Assembly (NCBI RefSeq): GCF_032773895.1
Contig: NZ_CP120416.1
Span: 3,315,001 to 3,379,000, forward strand
Reading direction: 5' to 3'
Length of the DNA: 64,000 nucleotides
DNA from: Teredinibacter sp. KSP-S5-2
GTDB taxonomy: Bacteria; Pseudomonadota; Gammaproteobacteria; Pseudomonadales; Cellvibrionaceae
Both the position numbers and the translations under genes were made by a program. Positions 47,744 to 58,081 of this stretch are shown piece after piece. The first letter of the stretch is position 1, and each line of letters starts with the position of its first letter. The notes under the pieces are model-generated. The model did not search any database. It was given only the letters and a program-made list of their open reading frames with translations, and was not told where the DNA came from.

Positions 47744-48934
47744 TTACGAAAGAGGCTGCACTGAAAAACGCCCATCTTCTTCGACAAGCACTCGATCACA
47801 CTGTTGATAATCAAGGGGCTTACTTTGCCCCGAAAGCCCGACAATCACCCGCTCGCCTGATGCACGTAACGCGTTGATCTCTTGCCATTGAAAAACACTG
47901 TCGGATGCAACAGCAAAAATCCCATCTTGAGCGGTATTTTCTGACAGTCGATCACCCACTAACCGAACTATGGCAGTTATATCTAGTGCAAAGCCAGTTG
48001 CAGGCCTTGCCCGACCAAACGCTTCACCAACATGATCATAACGTCCACCACTGGCAATTGCCGTCCCCATGCCTGGTGCAAAGGCACCAAACACGATACC
48101 GGTATGATAGCGATAGCCTCTCAACTCGCTCAGGTCAAAATACATTTGAGCTTCAGGAAAACGTTCCGCGATGGTATCCGCAAGTAATTCAAGCTCATTG
48201 ATCGCCTGGGTAACAGCCTCTGGCGCATCTTGAAAGACATCTTTTGCCTTTTTTAGTACCGACCGACTACCAGATAATTTTGGTAAGGCTGTAAACCATT
48301 TTTTGGCCTGCTCACTTGATGTGTTGGCACATACCCATTCTGTCGCATCAGTGAGGGATTTGGATTGTAATAGCTCAAAGAAAGCGTGTTCTTGTTCGGA
48401 AGTCAGCTGCGCAGCAGAGGCCAAGCCTCGATATATGCCAACGTGCCCTAAATCGATATAGAGCGGTAACTTAATTTGGTCCAGTGCTGCAAGCATGAGG
48501 CTAACCACTTCTATATCAGCGTCAATGCTTTCCACACCAAAGAGTTCCAGCCCTGCCTGGATGGGCGTTCGAGAACCCAGCGCCCCTTTGGGACGAGAGT
48601 GCATCACATGTCCGGCGTAACACAGCCGGTTTACCCCTTCGCGCCGAAGGCTATGGGCATCCATACGAGCAGCTTGAGGGGTGATATCCGCCCTCAAGCC
48701 CATGGTTTTTCCTGAAATTTGATCGGTTAATTTGAAAGTTAGCAGGTCGATATCTTTACCTGAACCGGTAAGCAAGGAGTCGGTAAACTCAATCATTGGT
48801 GGGATAACATAGTCATATCCCCAGCGCTGAAAAAGATCGGTAATACTTCGACGTAGATGTTCAGTCTGATGCGCTTCGCCGGGAAGCATTTCTTCTATTC
48901 CGTCAGGTAACAACCACCGATCGACTTTACTCAT
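47744..48934 (-). CDS. hisZ: ATP phosphoribosyltransferase regulatory subunit HisZ
   Basis: Histidyl-tRNA-synthetase paralogue that activates short-form HisG in histidine synthesis. The 396 residues keep the class II core (LLPDGIEEMLPGEAHQTEHL, LRADITPQAARMDAH, GRYDHVGEAFGRARPATGFALD) but lack the anticodon-binding domain of true HisS. The location directly upstream of purA is the known place for hisZ in Pseudomonas. hisG is not in the window. Confidence 0.94.
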   Translation of the reverse strand: MSKVDRWLLPDGIEEMLPGEAHQTEHLRRSITDLFQRWGYDYVIPPMIEFTDSLLTGSGKDIDLLTFKLTDQISGKTMGLRADITPQAARMDAHSLRREGVNRLCYAGHVMHSRPKGALGSRTPIQAGLELFGVESIDADIEVVSLMLAALDQIKLPLYIDLGHVGIYRGLASAAQLTSEQEHAFFELLQSKSLTDATEWVCANTSSEQAKKWFTALPKLSGSRSVLKKAKDVFQDAPEAVTQAINELELLADTIAERFPEAQMYFDLSELRGYRYHTGIVFGAFAPGMGTAIASGGRYDHVGEAFGRARPATGFALDITAIVRLVGDRLSENTAQDGIFAVASDSVFQWQEINALRASGERVIVGLSGQSKPLDYQQCDRVLVEEDGRFSVQPLS

Positions 48935-48957
48935 ATCTTTTTACCTAAACCCGTACC

Positions 48958-49152
48958 CTAAAAACCTTTCGCAATAAGTAGCAGTGAGCCCGCACCAATC
49001 AGCATGCTCACTAACCCCATAATTCTCAATTGCTTATCACTGGTAATGGCCAGAGTTGCAACCATCCTCCGCCACCTGTGAGGGTATAAAAAGGGCAGAA
49101 TCCCCTCGATAACCAGCATTAAACAGACTGCTTTTGCCAATTCTTCCCACAT
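48958..49152 (-). CDS. DUF2065 small membrane protein
   Basis: 64-residue protein with two predicted membrane helices (VCLMLVIEGILPFLYP and IMGLVSMLIGAGSLLLI). DUF2065 proteins sit between hflC and hisZ in related genomes; the function is unknown. I start at ATG 49152 (MWEELAKAV), which has an AAAGGG-type site upstream; a longer frame to 49185 adds 11 polar residues. Confidence 0.88.
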   Translation of the reverse strand: MWEELAKAVCLMLVIEGILPFLYPHRWRRMVATLAITSDKQLRIMGLVSMLIGAGSLLLIAKGF

Positions 49153-49206
49153 AGCTGCTGTATCCCTTTCGCTCCCGTATGCCATTCAAGTCATAGGTGA
49201 TAAGCA

Positions 49207-49235
49207 CAAAAAAACCGGCTCCATTGGGGCCGGTT
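49207..49235 (-). terminator. Rho-independent terminator of the hflKC operon
   Basis: Minus-strand stem ACCGGC/GCCGGT extended by A–T pairs, 9-base loop, then seven T residues (plus A run from 49208). About 60 bases past the hflC stop; it separates hflC from DUF2065–hisZ–purA. Confidence 0.85.
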
Positions 49236-49297
49236 GCTTCATTTTATCATGAACTGCGGTATCAAAAAACAACCGCGCGATTGATTTCGGTCAGAGC

Positions 49298-50173
49298 TTA
49301 CTTCTTACCCTGAGCATCCTTCAGATAACGGAAGAACTCACTATCTGGATCAATCAGCATAATGTCGTCTTTACTCTTAAACGTGGTCTTATAGGCCGTT
49401 AAGCTACGGACGAAAGCATAGAAGTCTGGGTCTTTGTTATACGCATTGGCATAGATAGCAGCCGCTTTCGCATCCCCTTCACCGCGCAGCAACTCAGCGT
49501 CCCGGTAGGCCTGAGCCTCAAGGATAGTGCGCTGCCTATCGGCATCAGCTCGAATAATCTCGGCTTGCTCCTTACCCTTGGAACGGTGTTCACGGGCTTC
49601 TTTTTCCCGCTCAGCAGACATACGGCTATATACCGGGCCACTGACCTCTTCGGGTAGATCAATACGCTTCACACGAACATCAACCACTTCAATACCTAAT
49701 GAATCCTGGGTGAATTCATTCAGTTGATTAGTGAGATCGACCATAAGCTGATCACGCTCACCACTAACCACTTCCTGAAGTGAACGCTGGGCAAATTGGT
49801 TTCTCAAACCTTCATTAATTCGCTGAGCAAGCAGTCTCTCGGCACGAGCTTCCTCACCATTGGTAGCAACATAGTAGTTACCCACATCAATAATGCGCCA
49901 CTTGGCAAAGGAGTCCACCATCATGCTTTTCTTTTCAACGGTAAGAAAACGCTCAGGACGAGCATCCAAAGTAAGTACTCGCGCATCAAACTTGCGAACC
50001 ACATCTATGAACGGAATTTTTGCGTGCAAGCCTGCCTTGATGTCATTGTCATCCACTTTACCCAAACGAAGTAAAACACCACGCTCAAACTCGTTGACGA
50101 TGTATAACGTATTCGACGCAAAAAAGGCGATCAACACTAGGACAAGTATTGAAAAAATAGCTCTTCCGGACAT
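49298..50173 (-). CDS. hflC: HflC, FtsH protease modulator
   Basis: SPFH-domain protein that with HflK forms a large periplasmic cage around the FtsH membrane protease. The 291 residues have an N-terminal membrane anchor (about 5–22), the SPFH domain (YIVNEFERGVLLRLGKVDD) and a long charged helix (AEREKEAREHRSKGKEQAEI). Its ATG overlaps the hflK stop by one base, so the two are translated in coupled fashion. Confidence 0.97.
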   Translation of the reverse strand: MSGRAIFSILVLVLIAFFASNTLYIVNEFERGVLLRLGKVDDNDIKAGLHAKIPFIDVVRKFDARVLTLDARPERFLTVEKKSMMVDSFAKWRIIDVGNYYVATNGEEARAERLLAQRINEGLRNQFAQRSLQEVVSGERDQLMVDLTNQLNEFTQDSLGIEVVDVRVKRIDLPEEVSGPVYSRMSAEREKEAREHRSKGKEQAEIIRADADRQRTILEAQAYRDAELLRGEGDAKAAAIYANAYNKDPDFYAFVRSLTAYKTTFKSKDDIMLIDPDSEFFRYLKDAQGKK

Positions 50174-51324
50174 TATCTTGCCTCCCTACGACGTGAATTA
50201 TTGGACGCTTCTCTACGCAACTGATCAATGACCTCGTTGGTAATCGTATCGATATCTGCATCAGTAAAGCCTTTGCTTGCAGATGTTGAAGATGATGAGA
50301 TGACTTTATCCAGCGGAATATAGAGCATGTTATTGCCCCCCTCCACATCAACCATCACTTTAGAGGCATTCCCCATTACTTCCTGCACGGCATCGATATA
50401 TAGACGTTTGCGCGTCACTTGAGGCGCTTTTTTGTATTCAGCCAATAACAATTCGAAACGTTTCGCCTCACCTTCAGCCTGGGCAATTACCTGCTCTTTA
50501 TACGCATTGGCTTCTTCGATTACACGTTGAGCTTTACCACGCGCTTCCGGGATAATACCGTTGGCATATGCTTGAGCCTGGTTTTTGAAACGCTCTTCGT
50601 CTTCACGAGCCTTAATAACATCATCAAATGCTGCCTGGACTTCTCTTGGTGGATTAGAATCCTCGACGTTCACCTTCTCGATACGAATACCAGTTTGGTA
50701 GTTGTCGAGATAGGTTTGCAATCGTTCTTGAACTTCCAGGGCAACCTGTTCACGCCCTTGCGTCAACACATCATGCATTCCTGTCGAACCAGCAACATGA
50801 CGTAAGGCACTATTGGTCGCTTGTTGAAGGCTGCTCTCTGGATCCCTTACTTTAAGTACAAAATCTCGAGCATCAGCGATGACATACTGTACGGACAGCT
50901 TGATATCAACAATATTGAGGTCTTTGGTTAACATTTGTTCGGAGGTTGTCCAACCACGAACTTTGGTTACGTTTACGGTGTAGACATTATCAATTAGTGG
51001 CGGATTCCAACGAAAACCCGGGCCTTTGGTTTCACTGTAAACACCAAATCGCAGCACCACCGCTCTCTCTTGTTCGTTGACAATGCCTGCCCCTTTTATG
51101 ACGTAAAACACACCAACAACAATAAAGATGAGAGCAAATATGGCAGCACTGAAACCTGAACCGCCAGAGGCTCCACCTCGTCCACCGTTACCCCCAAAGA
51201 AACCATTAAACTTCTTGGTTAGATTATTCAGTATCTCATCCAGGTCTGGTGGGCCGTCATTACCGCGATTACCACCGCTCCAGGGATCTTTGTCTTTATT
51301 ACCACCCGGTTCATTCCAGGCCAT
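50173..51324 (-). CDS. hflK: HflK, FtsH protease modulator
   Basis: Partner of HflC. The 383 residues start with a Gly/Asn-rich cytoplasmic tail (GGNKDKDPWSGGNRGND), then a membrane anchor (about 58–76), the SPFH domain (VNEQERAVVLRFGVYSETKG) and a coiled-coil region, and end with a basic tail. 180 bases of AT-rich DNA lie between it and hflX upstream, longer than the usual gap. Confidence 0.97.
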   Translation of the reverse strand: MAWNEPGGNKDKDPWSGGNRGNDGPPDLDEILNNLTKKFNGFFGGNGGRGGASGGSGFSAAIFALIFIVVGVFYVIKGAGIVNEQERAVVLRFGVYSETKGPGFRWNPPLIDNVYTVNVTKVRGWTTSEQMLTKDLNIVDIKLSVQYVIADARDFVLKVRDPESSLQQATNSALRHVAGSTGMHDVLTQGREQVALEVQERLQTYLDNYQTGIRIEKVNVEDSNPPREVQAAFDDVIKAREDEERFKNQAQAYANGIIPEARGKAQRVIEEANAYKEQVIAQAEGEAKRFELLLAEYKKAPQVTRKRLYIDAVQEVMGNASKVMVDVEGGNNMLYIPLDKVISSSSTSASKGFTDADIDTITNEVIDQLRREASNNSRRREAR

Positions 51325-51504
51325 AAGGCATCTCCATCAAGGTTTTGAATCTTTTTTTGTATTACGTCGAAATAACGTATCTGTATTCATTTTTTGCGCT
51401 GAACATCATAGTTGCCGATATATTGATATCAAGCATTTCACGTTGTTGGCGTATAAATTATCTATTAATAACGAAATATGCAGGTGGATTGTTATTTTTC
51501 AAGA

Positions 51505-52827
51505 CTATACAGCGAGTTGCTGCGTCGAATCGTCAAATTTATCCCCTGTGATGTCATCCAGGCTGATGCTTTCTGAGCTTAGCATACGAGTGAGATCAGT
51601 TTGAGGCAGTCGAATAAGGAGTTCACAGCTTCCATCACTGAGATATTCCTCACCCAGAACAGCATTATGTCGATACAGTTTTGACCTTAAGCTCCCCATG
51701 GTTGCAGCTAAAGTCACTTTGGACTCAAAAATATCATTTGCCAACAACTCAGAGATTGCTTTCTGCAGTATATCAATACCGGTTTTTTCCTGGGCGGATA
51801 ACCATACCGCTGTCGGGCGGCCGTCTCCATCCCGATCAATCCTGGGCTGAAAGTCTTCAATCAGGTCAATTTTGTTGTATATCATTAGCTGAGGAAGCTC
51901 ATCAGCTTCAATCTCCTCCAAGACACCATTAACCTCTACGATATTGCGTGCACGCTCTTCATCTACTGCATCCACCACATGAAGTAACAAGTCCGCACTG
52001 GCCGCTTCTTCCAGGGTCGCCCTAAATGCTTCCACTAAGCGGTGCGGTAAGTTACTCAGAAACCCCACCGTATCGGCCAAAATAGCAGGCCCGACATCCG
52101 GCAAGCCAATTCGTCGCATGGTTGGATCCAGTGTGGCGAAAAGTTGGTCCTGAGCGAAAACACCCGCCTCAGTAATAGCGTTAAATAAGGTTGATTTGCC
52201 TGCGTTGGTGTAGCCCACCAGAGACAGCGTTGGAATTTCAGCACGAATTCGTGCTCGACGCCCTTGCTCGCGTTGCTTACGCACTTTTTCCAACCGTTTG
52301 CCAATGGCTTTAATTCGACCACGGAGCAACCGGCGGTCAGTTTCCAACTGCGTTTCACCCGGCCCTCTCAGACCTATCCCACCTTTCTGTCTTTCCAAGT
52401 GAGTCCAGCCACGAATCAAGCGGGTTGAAATATGATTAAGCTGAGCCAGCTCGACCTGAAGCTTACCTTCATGGGTACGTGCTCGCTGTGCGAAGATGTC
52501 AAGAATCAGCCCTGTCCTATCGAGGACACGACACTGAAGTTCTTTCTCTAGGTTACGTTCCTGACTAGCTGACAGCTCATGATTAAATATAACCAGCTCG
52601 GCACAATGTTCTTCAACCAACGCTTTAAGCTCTTCGAGCTTTCCGGTACCAATAAAATACCTCGCGTGGGGCGAACTACGCTGACCCGTCAAAAAATCAA
52701 TAGGATCCCCACCGGCAGAAAGCACCAGTTCTTCAAATTCCCGAGGATCGTTGTTGTCAACTACGTTGGAAAATTCCAGGTGAACCAGTATGGCCAGCTC
52801 ACCCGAATCTGGACGATCAAAAAACAA
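51505..52827 (-). CDS. hflX: Ribosome-associated GTPase HflX
   Basis: GTPase that splits stalled or heat-damaged 70S ribosomes. The 440 residues include the HflX N-terminal domain (FIGTGKLEELKALVEEH), a helical linker, the signature GLRGPGETQLETDRR and the G domain with P-loop GYTNAGKST, DTVGF and NKIDL. Twelve bases after hfq, in the hfq–hflX pair. Confidence 0.96.
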   Translation of the reverse strand: MFFDRPDSGELAILVHLEFSNVVDNNDPREFEELVLSAGGDPIDFLTGQRSSPHARYFIGTGKLEELKALVEEHCAELVIFNHELSASQERNLEKELQCRVLDRTGLILDIFAQRARTHEGKLQVELAQLNHISTRLIRGWTHLERQKGGIGLRGPGETQLETDRRLLRGRIKAIGKRLEKVRKQREQGRRARIRAEIPTLSLVGYTNAGKSTLFNAITEAGVFAQDQLFATLDPTMRRIGLPDVGPAILADTVGFLSNLPHRLVEAFRATLEEAASADLLLHVVDAVDEERARNIVEVNGVLEEIEADELPQLMIYNKIDLIEDFQPRIDRDGDGRPTAVWLSAQEKTGIDILQKAISELLANDIFESKVTLAATMGSLRSKLYRHNAVLGEEYLSDGSCELLIRLPQTDLTRMLSSESISLDDITGDKFDDSTQQLAV

Positions 52828-52839
52828 AGGGGACTCCGT

Positions 52840-53103
52840 TTAACCCCCGTTTTCCATTTCATCATGTCCACCGGCCTCAGGGTTCAACATAGGAACTCTT
52901 ACAGGACGAGATGGCACAATAGTAGAAATGGCATGTTTATAAACCATTTGGCTTACCGTGTTTTTAAGAAGCAAAACGAACTGATCAAAAGACTCAACCT
53001 GACCTTGCAATTTAATTCCATTTACGAGGTAGATTGAAACAGGAATTCGTTCTTTACGAAGTACGTTTAAGTAAGGGTCTTGTAAGCTATGCCCTTTTGA
53101 CAT
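52840..53103 (-). CDS. hfq: RNA chaperone Hfq
   Basis: Hexameric Sm-like chaperone for small RNAs and mRNAs. The 87 residues hold Sm1 ([22 protein letters not shown] and the FDQFVLLL stretch) and Sm2 ([14 protein letters not shown]), with a short Gly/Glu tail. A good ribosome site (AAGGAG) lies eight bases before the ATG. It has its own promoter in the 292-base gap after miaA and is followed by hflX. Confidence 0.98.
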   Translation of the reverse strand: MSKGHSLQDPYLNVLRKERIPVSIYLVNGIKLQGQVESFDQFVLLLKNTVSQMVYKHAISTIVPSRPVRVPMLNPEAGGHDEMENGG

Positions 53104-53345
53104 TGTTATTCTCCTTATTAGGATAAATGTAAATACACAATCCTACTTAATCAGCCAAAATTTACTGTTTAAGTTTTTCACCCCACTACCTGCCAATAGT
53201 AGTCTGTGGAATGTGCAAGCGTATAAAACATGTTCCAGTTGCCCGCTGAATACACAGCATAACAACTCTGTAGTCACCCCTAATGTTACTGAGGTTGCCA
53301 CCGTGTTAGATGCCAATCATCTAAAATAGTGCCCTAATAACAAAG

Positions 53346-53373
53346 ATTATAGACGTTTCTAGTATTTGCCCAA
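53346..53373 (-). promoter_or_regulatory. Candidate sigma-70 promoter of hfq
   Basis: Minus-strand TTGGGC (plus 53368–53373), 16-base spacer, TATAAT (plus 53346–53351), about 240 bases before hfq and just past miaA. The rest of the 292-base gap between miaA and hfq shows no gene; its long leader could hold further promoters or regulatory structure. Confidence 0.5.
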
Positions 53374-53395
53374 GAATTCATTAGAGATTGCCACA

Positions 53396-54358
53396 TTATA
53401 TTGTTGTCGTGGGAACAAAATTCAAGGCGACAGTCACAATTTCCTGATCCGACAACAATTGTCCGTTCTCGTTCTGAGTATAAACCCAGTTCAGGTCATC
53501 CCAACCGCGCAACCACGTTAACTGGCGCTTGGCCAGTTGTCTGGTCGCGGCCTTGCCTTTTTCTCGCATTTCCTCATAGGAAACCAGCCCGTCCAGATAC
53601 TCCCACACCTGACGATATCCCACGGCACGTATTGCAGGAAGGTCTTTATGTAGATCTCCTCGCTCACGCAAATGACGGACTTCTTCAAGCAACCCATTTT
53701 CCAGCATAAGATCAAACCGCCTGGCAATCCGCTCGTGTAAAACACCCCGATCTCTCGGTGCGACAGCCATTTGCACCCACTGATAGTCGTACATCAATCC
53801 ACCAACGGACATTCGTTGCAGCTCACTCATGGGCCTACCTGTAACGCGATACACCTCCAATGCCCGACTCAAACGTTGGGAGTGATTAGGGTGAATCCGC
53901 GCTGCGGCGTCCGGGTCAACTTGTGTTAATTGTGCATGAATATGGGGCCAACCATATTGCGCTGCATCAGCTTCTATTGCTGCTCTAACCTGCTCATCCG
54001 CCGCAGGTAAATCAGACAGGCCTTCCCGTAACGCCTTGAAGTACATCATTGTTCCGCCAACCAATATGGGCGTCTTCCCTTGCTGAATAATATCTTCAAT
54101 TTCACGCTTGGCATCCAAGCAAAAATCCGCGGCAGAATATGGCTCACCGGGATCTCGAATATCAATTAACCGATGCGGTGCGGCAGCCAACTCGTCTTTC
54201 GATGGCTTAGCCGAGCCTATATCCATACCGGTATATACCAACGCGGAGTCAACACTGATCAACTCGGCATTAAGCTTGTTTCTCAAAGCAATGGCCAGGT
54301 CAGTTTTACCCGCAGCCGTTGGGCCCATAATGGCAATAATACGTGGCTGGCCGGACAT
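53396..54358 (-). CDS. miaA: tRNA dimethylallyltransferase
   Basis: Adds dimethylallyl to A37 of tRNAs reading UNN codons. The 320 residues carry P-loop [11 protein letters not shown], the [17 protein letters not shown] loop, and the [14 protein letters not shown] and [13 protein letters not shown] blocks, with the C-terminal insert [17 protein letters not shown]. The start ATG overlaps the mutL stop by one base. Confidence 0.97.
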   Translation of the reverse strand: MSGQPRIIAIMGPTAAGKTDLAIALRNKLNAELISVDSALVYTGMDIGSAKPSKDELAAAPHRLIDIRDPGEPYSAADFCLDAKREIEDIIQQGKTPILVGGTMMYFKALREGLSDLPAADEQVRAAIEADAAQYGWPHIHAQLTQVDPDAAARIHPNHSQRLSRALEVYRVTGRPMSELQRMSVGGLMYDYQWVQMAVAPRDRGVLHERIARRFDLMLENGLLEEVRHLRERGDLHKDLPAIRAVGYRQVWEYLDGLVSYEEMREKGKAATRQLAKRQLTWLRGWDDLNWVYTQNENGQLLSDQEIVTVALNFVPTTTI

Positions 54359-56205
54359 TACTGCCCTCTCAAAAAGAGCTTATCCAGTTCACCCAAAGCG
54401 AGTTGAGTCCAGGTTGGTCTCCCGTGGTTACATTGCCCACTGCGCTCGGTTGCTTCCATATCGCGGAGCAACGCGTTCATTTCCGGGATCGTCAATCTAC
54501 GATTTGCCCGGACAGAACCGTGACAGGCCATAGTGCCCAGAATCTCGTTAATATGGTGCTGAATTCTTTGGCTCGATCCGTATTCAATCAAATCAGACAG
54601 CACATCGCGTATCAAAGCTTCCACATCATCGGCATGCAATAAGGTTGGAACCTGACGAATCAATAAGGATTCAGGACCAACACGCTCTATAACAATACCC
54701 AGGCGAGAAAAAACGTCCATACAGTCTTCCGCCTGGTTCGCTTCTTTTTCACTCACAGCCAGCGTTTGTGGCACCAATAGAGGCTGAGATTGAATTGCCT
54801 GCTCACTGAACTGCGCCTTCATGCGCTCGTAAACAATTCGTTCATGGGCTGCATGCATATCAACAATAATCAGCCCTTGAGTGTTCTCCGCCAAAATATA
54901 TATGCCTTTTAATTGTGCAATGGCATAACCAAGTGGAGGCACCAGCTGCTGTTCTGGGGAAGCTCTCTCCATTTCTCCACCAGATATTACATCAGGGTTG
55001 GTTAAGGTAGCGTATTGAGCAATTTGTTCTCTGACACTGGATGAGCCGGAGAAAGAACTGCTTCCGGCTGGCACGGAATAATTACCGGTATACGGACGAG
55101 TTTCAGTTCTTGCAGACAAACCAAGCGCATGCTGTGTGGGCTCCGCTTCCATCACCAACTCAGCCGGTTCGGCGACATAACTTCTTTCCGCCTCGTCAGA
55201 CGGCCTCACATCGGCCAAGGCTTTATGCAAGCTGCTGAATAAAAAATCGTGTACTAACCGACTATCGCGAAAACGCACTTCGTGTTTGGTTGGGTGGACA
55301 TTGACATCCACATTGGAGGGATCTAACTCCAGATACAAAACAAACGCAGGATGACGGCCATGGAACAACACGTCCTGATAGGCTTGTTTGATAGCATGAG
55401 AAACCAGCTTATCCCGAATGGAACGACCATTAACAAAAAAGTGCTGCAGGTCTGACTGACTGCGGGAGAACTTTGGCAGAGCTACCCAACCCCACAAACG
55501 TAAGCCCGCTCTTTCCATATCCACATGAACAGCGTTTTCAATAAAAGCAGGTCCACAAATTTGAGCAACTCTTCGCTCCTGCTCGGCTTGACTGTTTGCT
55601 GGTCGCCAGCTGTGTATCACTTTGCCGTTATTTTTCAGAGAAAAACCCAACTCAAAACGGGAAAGCGCGAGACGTTTAATAATGTCTTCTATTCTGTTGT
55701 ACTCGGTTTTCTCTGTGCGTAAAAACTTTCTGCGGGCCGGTGTGTTAAAGAACAGATCTTTAACTTCCACGGTTGTCCCCTGCGGATGTGCTGCCGGAGA
55801 AAGCTCTGTGGCCATATCACGCCCTTCGGTCTGGGCACTCCAAGCCATATCAGACTGGCCATCGTTAGACACAAACTTCAAGCGGGAGACGGAACTGATA
55901 CTGGCCAGCGCTTCCCCACGAAAGCCCAAGGTGCCGACGGCTTCTAGATCATCGAGTACGGTAATTTTACTGGTGGCGTGACGGCTTAATGCCAAAGGCA
56001 AATCATCCTTCGCCACACCGGAACCATTGTCTCGAACCCGAACTAACTTAACGCCACCGACTTCGATATCCACATCGATTTGTGTCGCACCGGAATCCAG
56101 GCTGTTTTCAATAAGTTCCTTTACGACAGAGGCAGGTCTCTCTACCACCTCACCGGCAGCAATCTGGTTGGCGAGGCGGGGACTTAATCTTTTAATTTTT
56201 TGCAT
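54358..56205 (-). CDS. mutL: DNA mismatch repair protein MutL
   Basis: ATPase that links mismatch recognition by MutS to strand removal. The 615 residues have the GHKL N-terminal half ([32 protein letters not shown]), a disordered Ser/Glu-rich linker (about 340–410) and a C-terminal dimer domain ending in [13 protein letters not shown]. The DQHAxxE endonuclease motif appears as DMHAAHER, so nuclease activity cannot be assumed; the related E. coli-type proteins lack it. Two bases after amiB. Confidence 0.97.
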   Translation of the reverse strand: MQKIKRLSPRLANQIAAGEVVERPASVVKELIENSLDSGATQIDVDIEVGGVKLVRVRDNGSGVAKDDLPLALSRHATSKITVLDDLEAVGTLGFRGEALASISSVSRLKFVSNDGQSDMAWSAQTEGRDMATELSPAAHPQGTTVEVKDLFFNTPARRKFLRTEKTEYNRIEDIIKRLALSRFELGFSLKNNGKVIHSWRPANSQAEQERRVAQICGPAFIENAVHVDMERAGLRLWGWVALPKFSRSQSDLQHFFVNGRSIRDKLVSHAIKQAYQDVLFHGRHPAFVLYLELDPSNVDVNVHPTKHEVRFRDSRLVHDFLFSSLHKALADVRPSDEAERSYVAEPAELVMEAEPTQHALGLSARTETRPYTGNYSVPAGSSSFSGSSSVREQIAQYATLTNPDVISGGEMERASPEQQLVPPLGYAIAQLKGIYILAENTQGLIIVDMHAAHERIVYERMKAQFSEQAIQSQPLLVPQTLAVSEKEANQAEDCMDVFSRLGIVIERVGPESLLIRQVPTLLHADDVEALIRDVLSDLIEYGSSQRIQHHINEILGTMACHGSVRANRRLTIPEMNALLRDMEATERSGQCNHGRPTWTQLALGELDKLFLRGQ

Positions 56206-56207
56206 AG

Positions 56208-57575
56208 CTAACTAGCGGGAATAGTGATTTTTTGACCGACTCTGATTTGCGAATCTTGTAAGCCGTTATGTTGTATTAGACGAGCGACACTTACTCGGTA
56301 CTTTTTGGCAATTCCTGACAATGTATCTCCGCGAGCAACAACATAACTTACCGGAATGTTTTGCTGGCCGTTTTCTTTCTGCCAGGCGATATAGGTTCCC
56401 GCAGGAGGTTGCAAGGAAAAATGACTTTGAATGCCGGAGAAAATCGACTTAGCGAGTTTCTGTCGATGAGAATGCGTATTGAGTTTACGCGCTTCGTCTG
56501 GGTTGGATATAAAGCCGGTTTCCACCAAAATACTTGGCACATCCGGCGACTTTAAAACTGCGAAGCCCGCCTGTTCAACCCGGTGCTTGTGGAGCTTGGT
56601 TGTGCTCCCCATGTTCTTTAATACACGATCCCCCACATCCAAACTACTCGCCAGGGTTGCAGTCATGGACAAATCCACCAACACCCCAGCCAAAATATCG
56701 TCTTTATCTTCCAGACTAACACCGCCCACACCACCGATTAAGTCAGCTTCGTTTTCTTTTTGCGCAAGGAAGCGAGCCGTTTCACTGGTTGCGCCTCTGC
56801 GAGACAAAGCAAAAACCGATGCGCCTTTGGCTTTTGGATTTTTAAACGCATCAGCGTGGACAGAGACAAAGAGATCAGCCCGCATTTCCCGTGCCTTGTT
56901 TCGTCGCGTGCGCAATGGAATATAGTAGTCACCGGTACGAATGAGTTTTGCGGTATAGCCAGGCTCAGCATCGATAATGGCTTTTAATTCTTTACTGATT
57001 TTAAAAACCACATCTTTTTCATATATTTTTCTTGGTCCAATTGCACCAGGGTCTTCACCACCGTGCCCGGCATCAATAGCAATAATAATATCTCGCTTGC
57101 CGGTGGGGGTTTTCACCACCTGCTCAACAGTTTTTACTGTTTTGCTACCACTGTCGTATAGATCGATAACTAAACGATCTTTTTTATCGCCATGCCTTTT
57201 GAGTACGAAACTCCTCGGCTTTACTTCAGCATTTAGATCCAGCACAACACGTAAATCGGTTTGATTACGCTTGCCAATTCTCAATCGATCAATCGGAGAG
57301 TCCGCAAAAACCAGAGCATCGGTAGGGGCATCAAACGTGGAGCGATCAACATCAATAACTAAACGAGACGGGGAGCGTAAAGAAAACACTTTGTGCTCAA
57401 CCGGACCACTCAGGTCAAACACTAAACGCGTATGATCTGGCGCGCGCCATACACGTACATTCTCAACTTGAGCCGCGTGGAGAAAATTAAGAGGGCAAAG
57501 CACTAACGATAATAAAATCGCGATTCTAAATAGTGTGCATCTGTGATGATAATTCTGCATTACCGTGTCTCGCAT
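56208..57575 (-). CDS. amiB: N-acetylmuramoyl-L-alanine amidase AmiB-like
   Basis: Periplasmic zinc amidase for septal peptidoglycan splitting. Signal peptide (about 13–34), an AMIN domain ([20 protein letters not shown]), an Amidase_3 domain with zinc ligands in [16 protein letters not shown] and SVHADAF, and one C-terminal LysM ([18 protein letters not shown]). 455 residues. The start at 57575 is taken; ATG 57560 (codon 6) is an alternative. Between tsaE and mutL, as in related genomes. Confidence 0.94.
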   Translation of the reverse strand: MRDTVMQNYHHRCTLFRIAILLSLVLCPLNFLHAAQVENVRVWRAPDHTRLVFDLSGPVEHKVFSLRSPSRLVIDVDRSTFDAPTDALVFADSPIDRLRIGKRNQTDLRVVLDLNAEVKPRSFVLKRHGDKKDRLVIDLYDSGSKTVKTVEQVVKTPTGKRDIIIAIDAGHGGEDPGAIGPRKIYEKDVVFKISKELKAIIDAEPGYTAKLIRTGDYYIPLRTRRNKAREMRADLFVSVHADAFKNPKAKGASVFALSRRGATSETARFLAQKENEADLIGGVGGVSLEDKDDILAGVLVDLSMTATLASSLDVGDRVLKNMGSTTKLHKHRVEQAGFAVLKSPDVPSILVETGFISNPDEARKLNTHSHRQKLAKSIFSGIQSHFSLQPPAGTYIAWQKENGQQNIPVSYVVARGDTLSGIAKKYRVSVARLIQHNGLQDSQIRVGQKITIPAS

Positions 57576-57594
57576 AGTTTAAGCACACCAGCTA

Positions 57595-58080
57595 CTACCG
57601 GGCCACTCCCTCTAATTGTTGGATAATGAATTCCCCTTTCGCTGATCCTGCGGTAAGCGTTAACTCACGCCCGGGTAATTTAGGCTCTACTTTTACCACT
57701 AAATCGGCCTGAGGCAAAGCCCCCTTCCCTTTTGACGGCCATTCAATCAGACAAATAGATGAGCTATTGAAATAATCCCGTATTCCCATAAATTCCAGTT
57801 CTTCCGGGTCAGCCAGACGATACAAATCAAAATGGTAAAGTTGCATTCCCGGTAAATCATAAGGCTCAACTAGCGTATAGGTCGGACTCTTAACACTGCC
57901 TGAATAACCAAAGGCGGATAACACGCCTCGACAGAAAGTTGTTTTGCCTGCTCCCAGAGTGCCTTCAAGGTATATCACCCCACCTTGACTCAAGGCCTTC
58001 CCCAAGACAGCACCAGCCACAACGGTTGCCTGCTCATCCGCCAGATAACTTACACAAGGCGTCAGTTTTTTTTCATTCAT
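57595..58080 (-). CDS. tsaE: tRNA threonylcarbamoyladenosine biosynthesis ATPase TsaE
   Basis: ATPase that works with TsaB/TsaD to form t6A37 in tRNA. The 161 residues contain Walker A EGTLGAGKTTFCRGVL, SPTYTLVEPY and LYHFDLYRL, and LIEWPSKG near the end. One base after nnrD's stop region, before amiB. Confidence 0.95.
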   Translation of the reverse strand: MNEKKLTPCVSYLADEQATVVAGAVLGKALSQGGVIYLEGTLGAGKTTFCRGVLSAFGYSGSVKSPTYTLVEPYDLPGMQLYHFDLYRLADPEELEFMGIRDYFNSSSICLIEWPSKGKGALPQADLVVKVEPKLPGRELTLTAGSAKGEFIIQQLEGVAR

Positions 58081-58081
58081 A

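Noticed and set aside
47744-48934. Calling hisZ a histidyl-tRNA synthetase (hisS)
   Set aside because: The C-terminal anticodon-binding domain is missing and the gene sits beside purA, the usual hisZ place.
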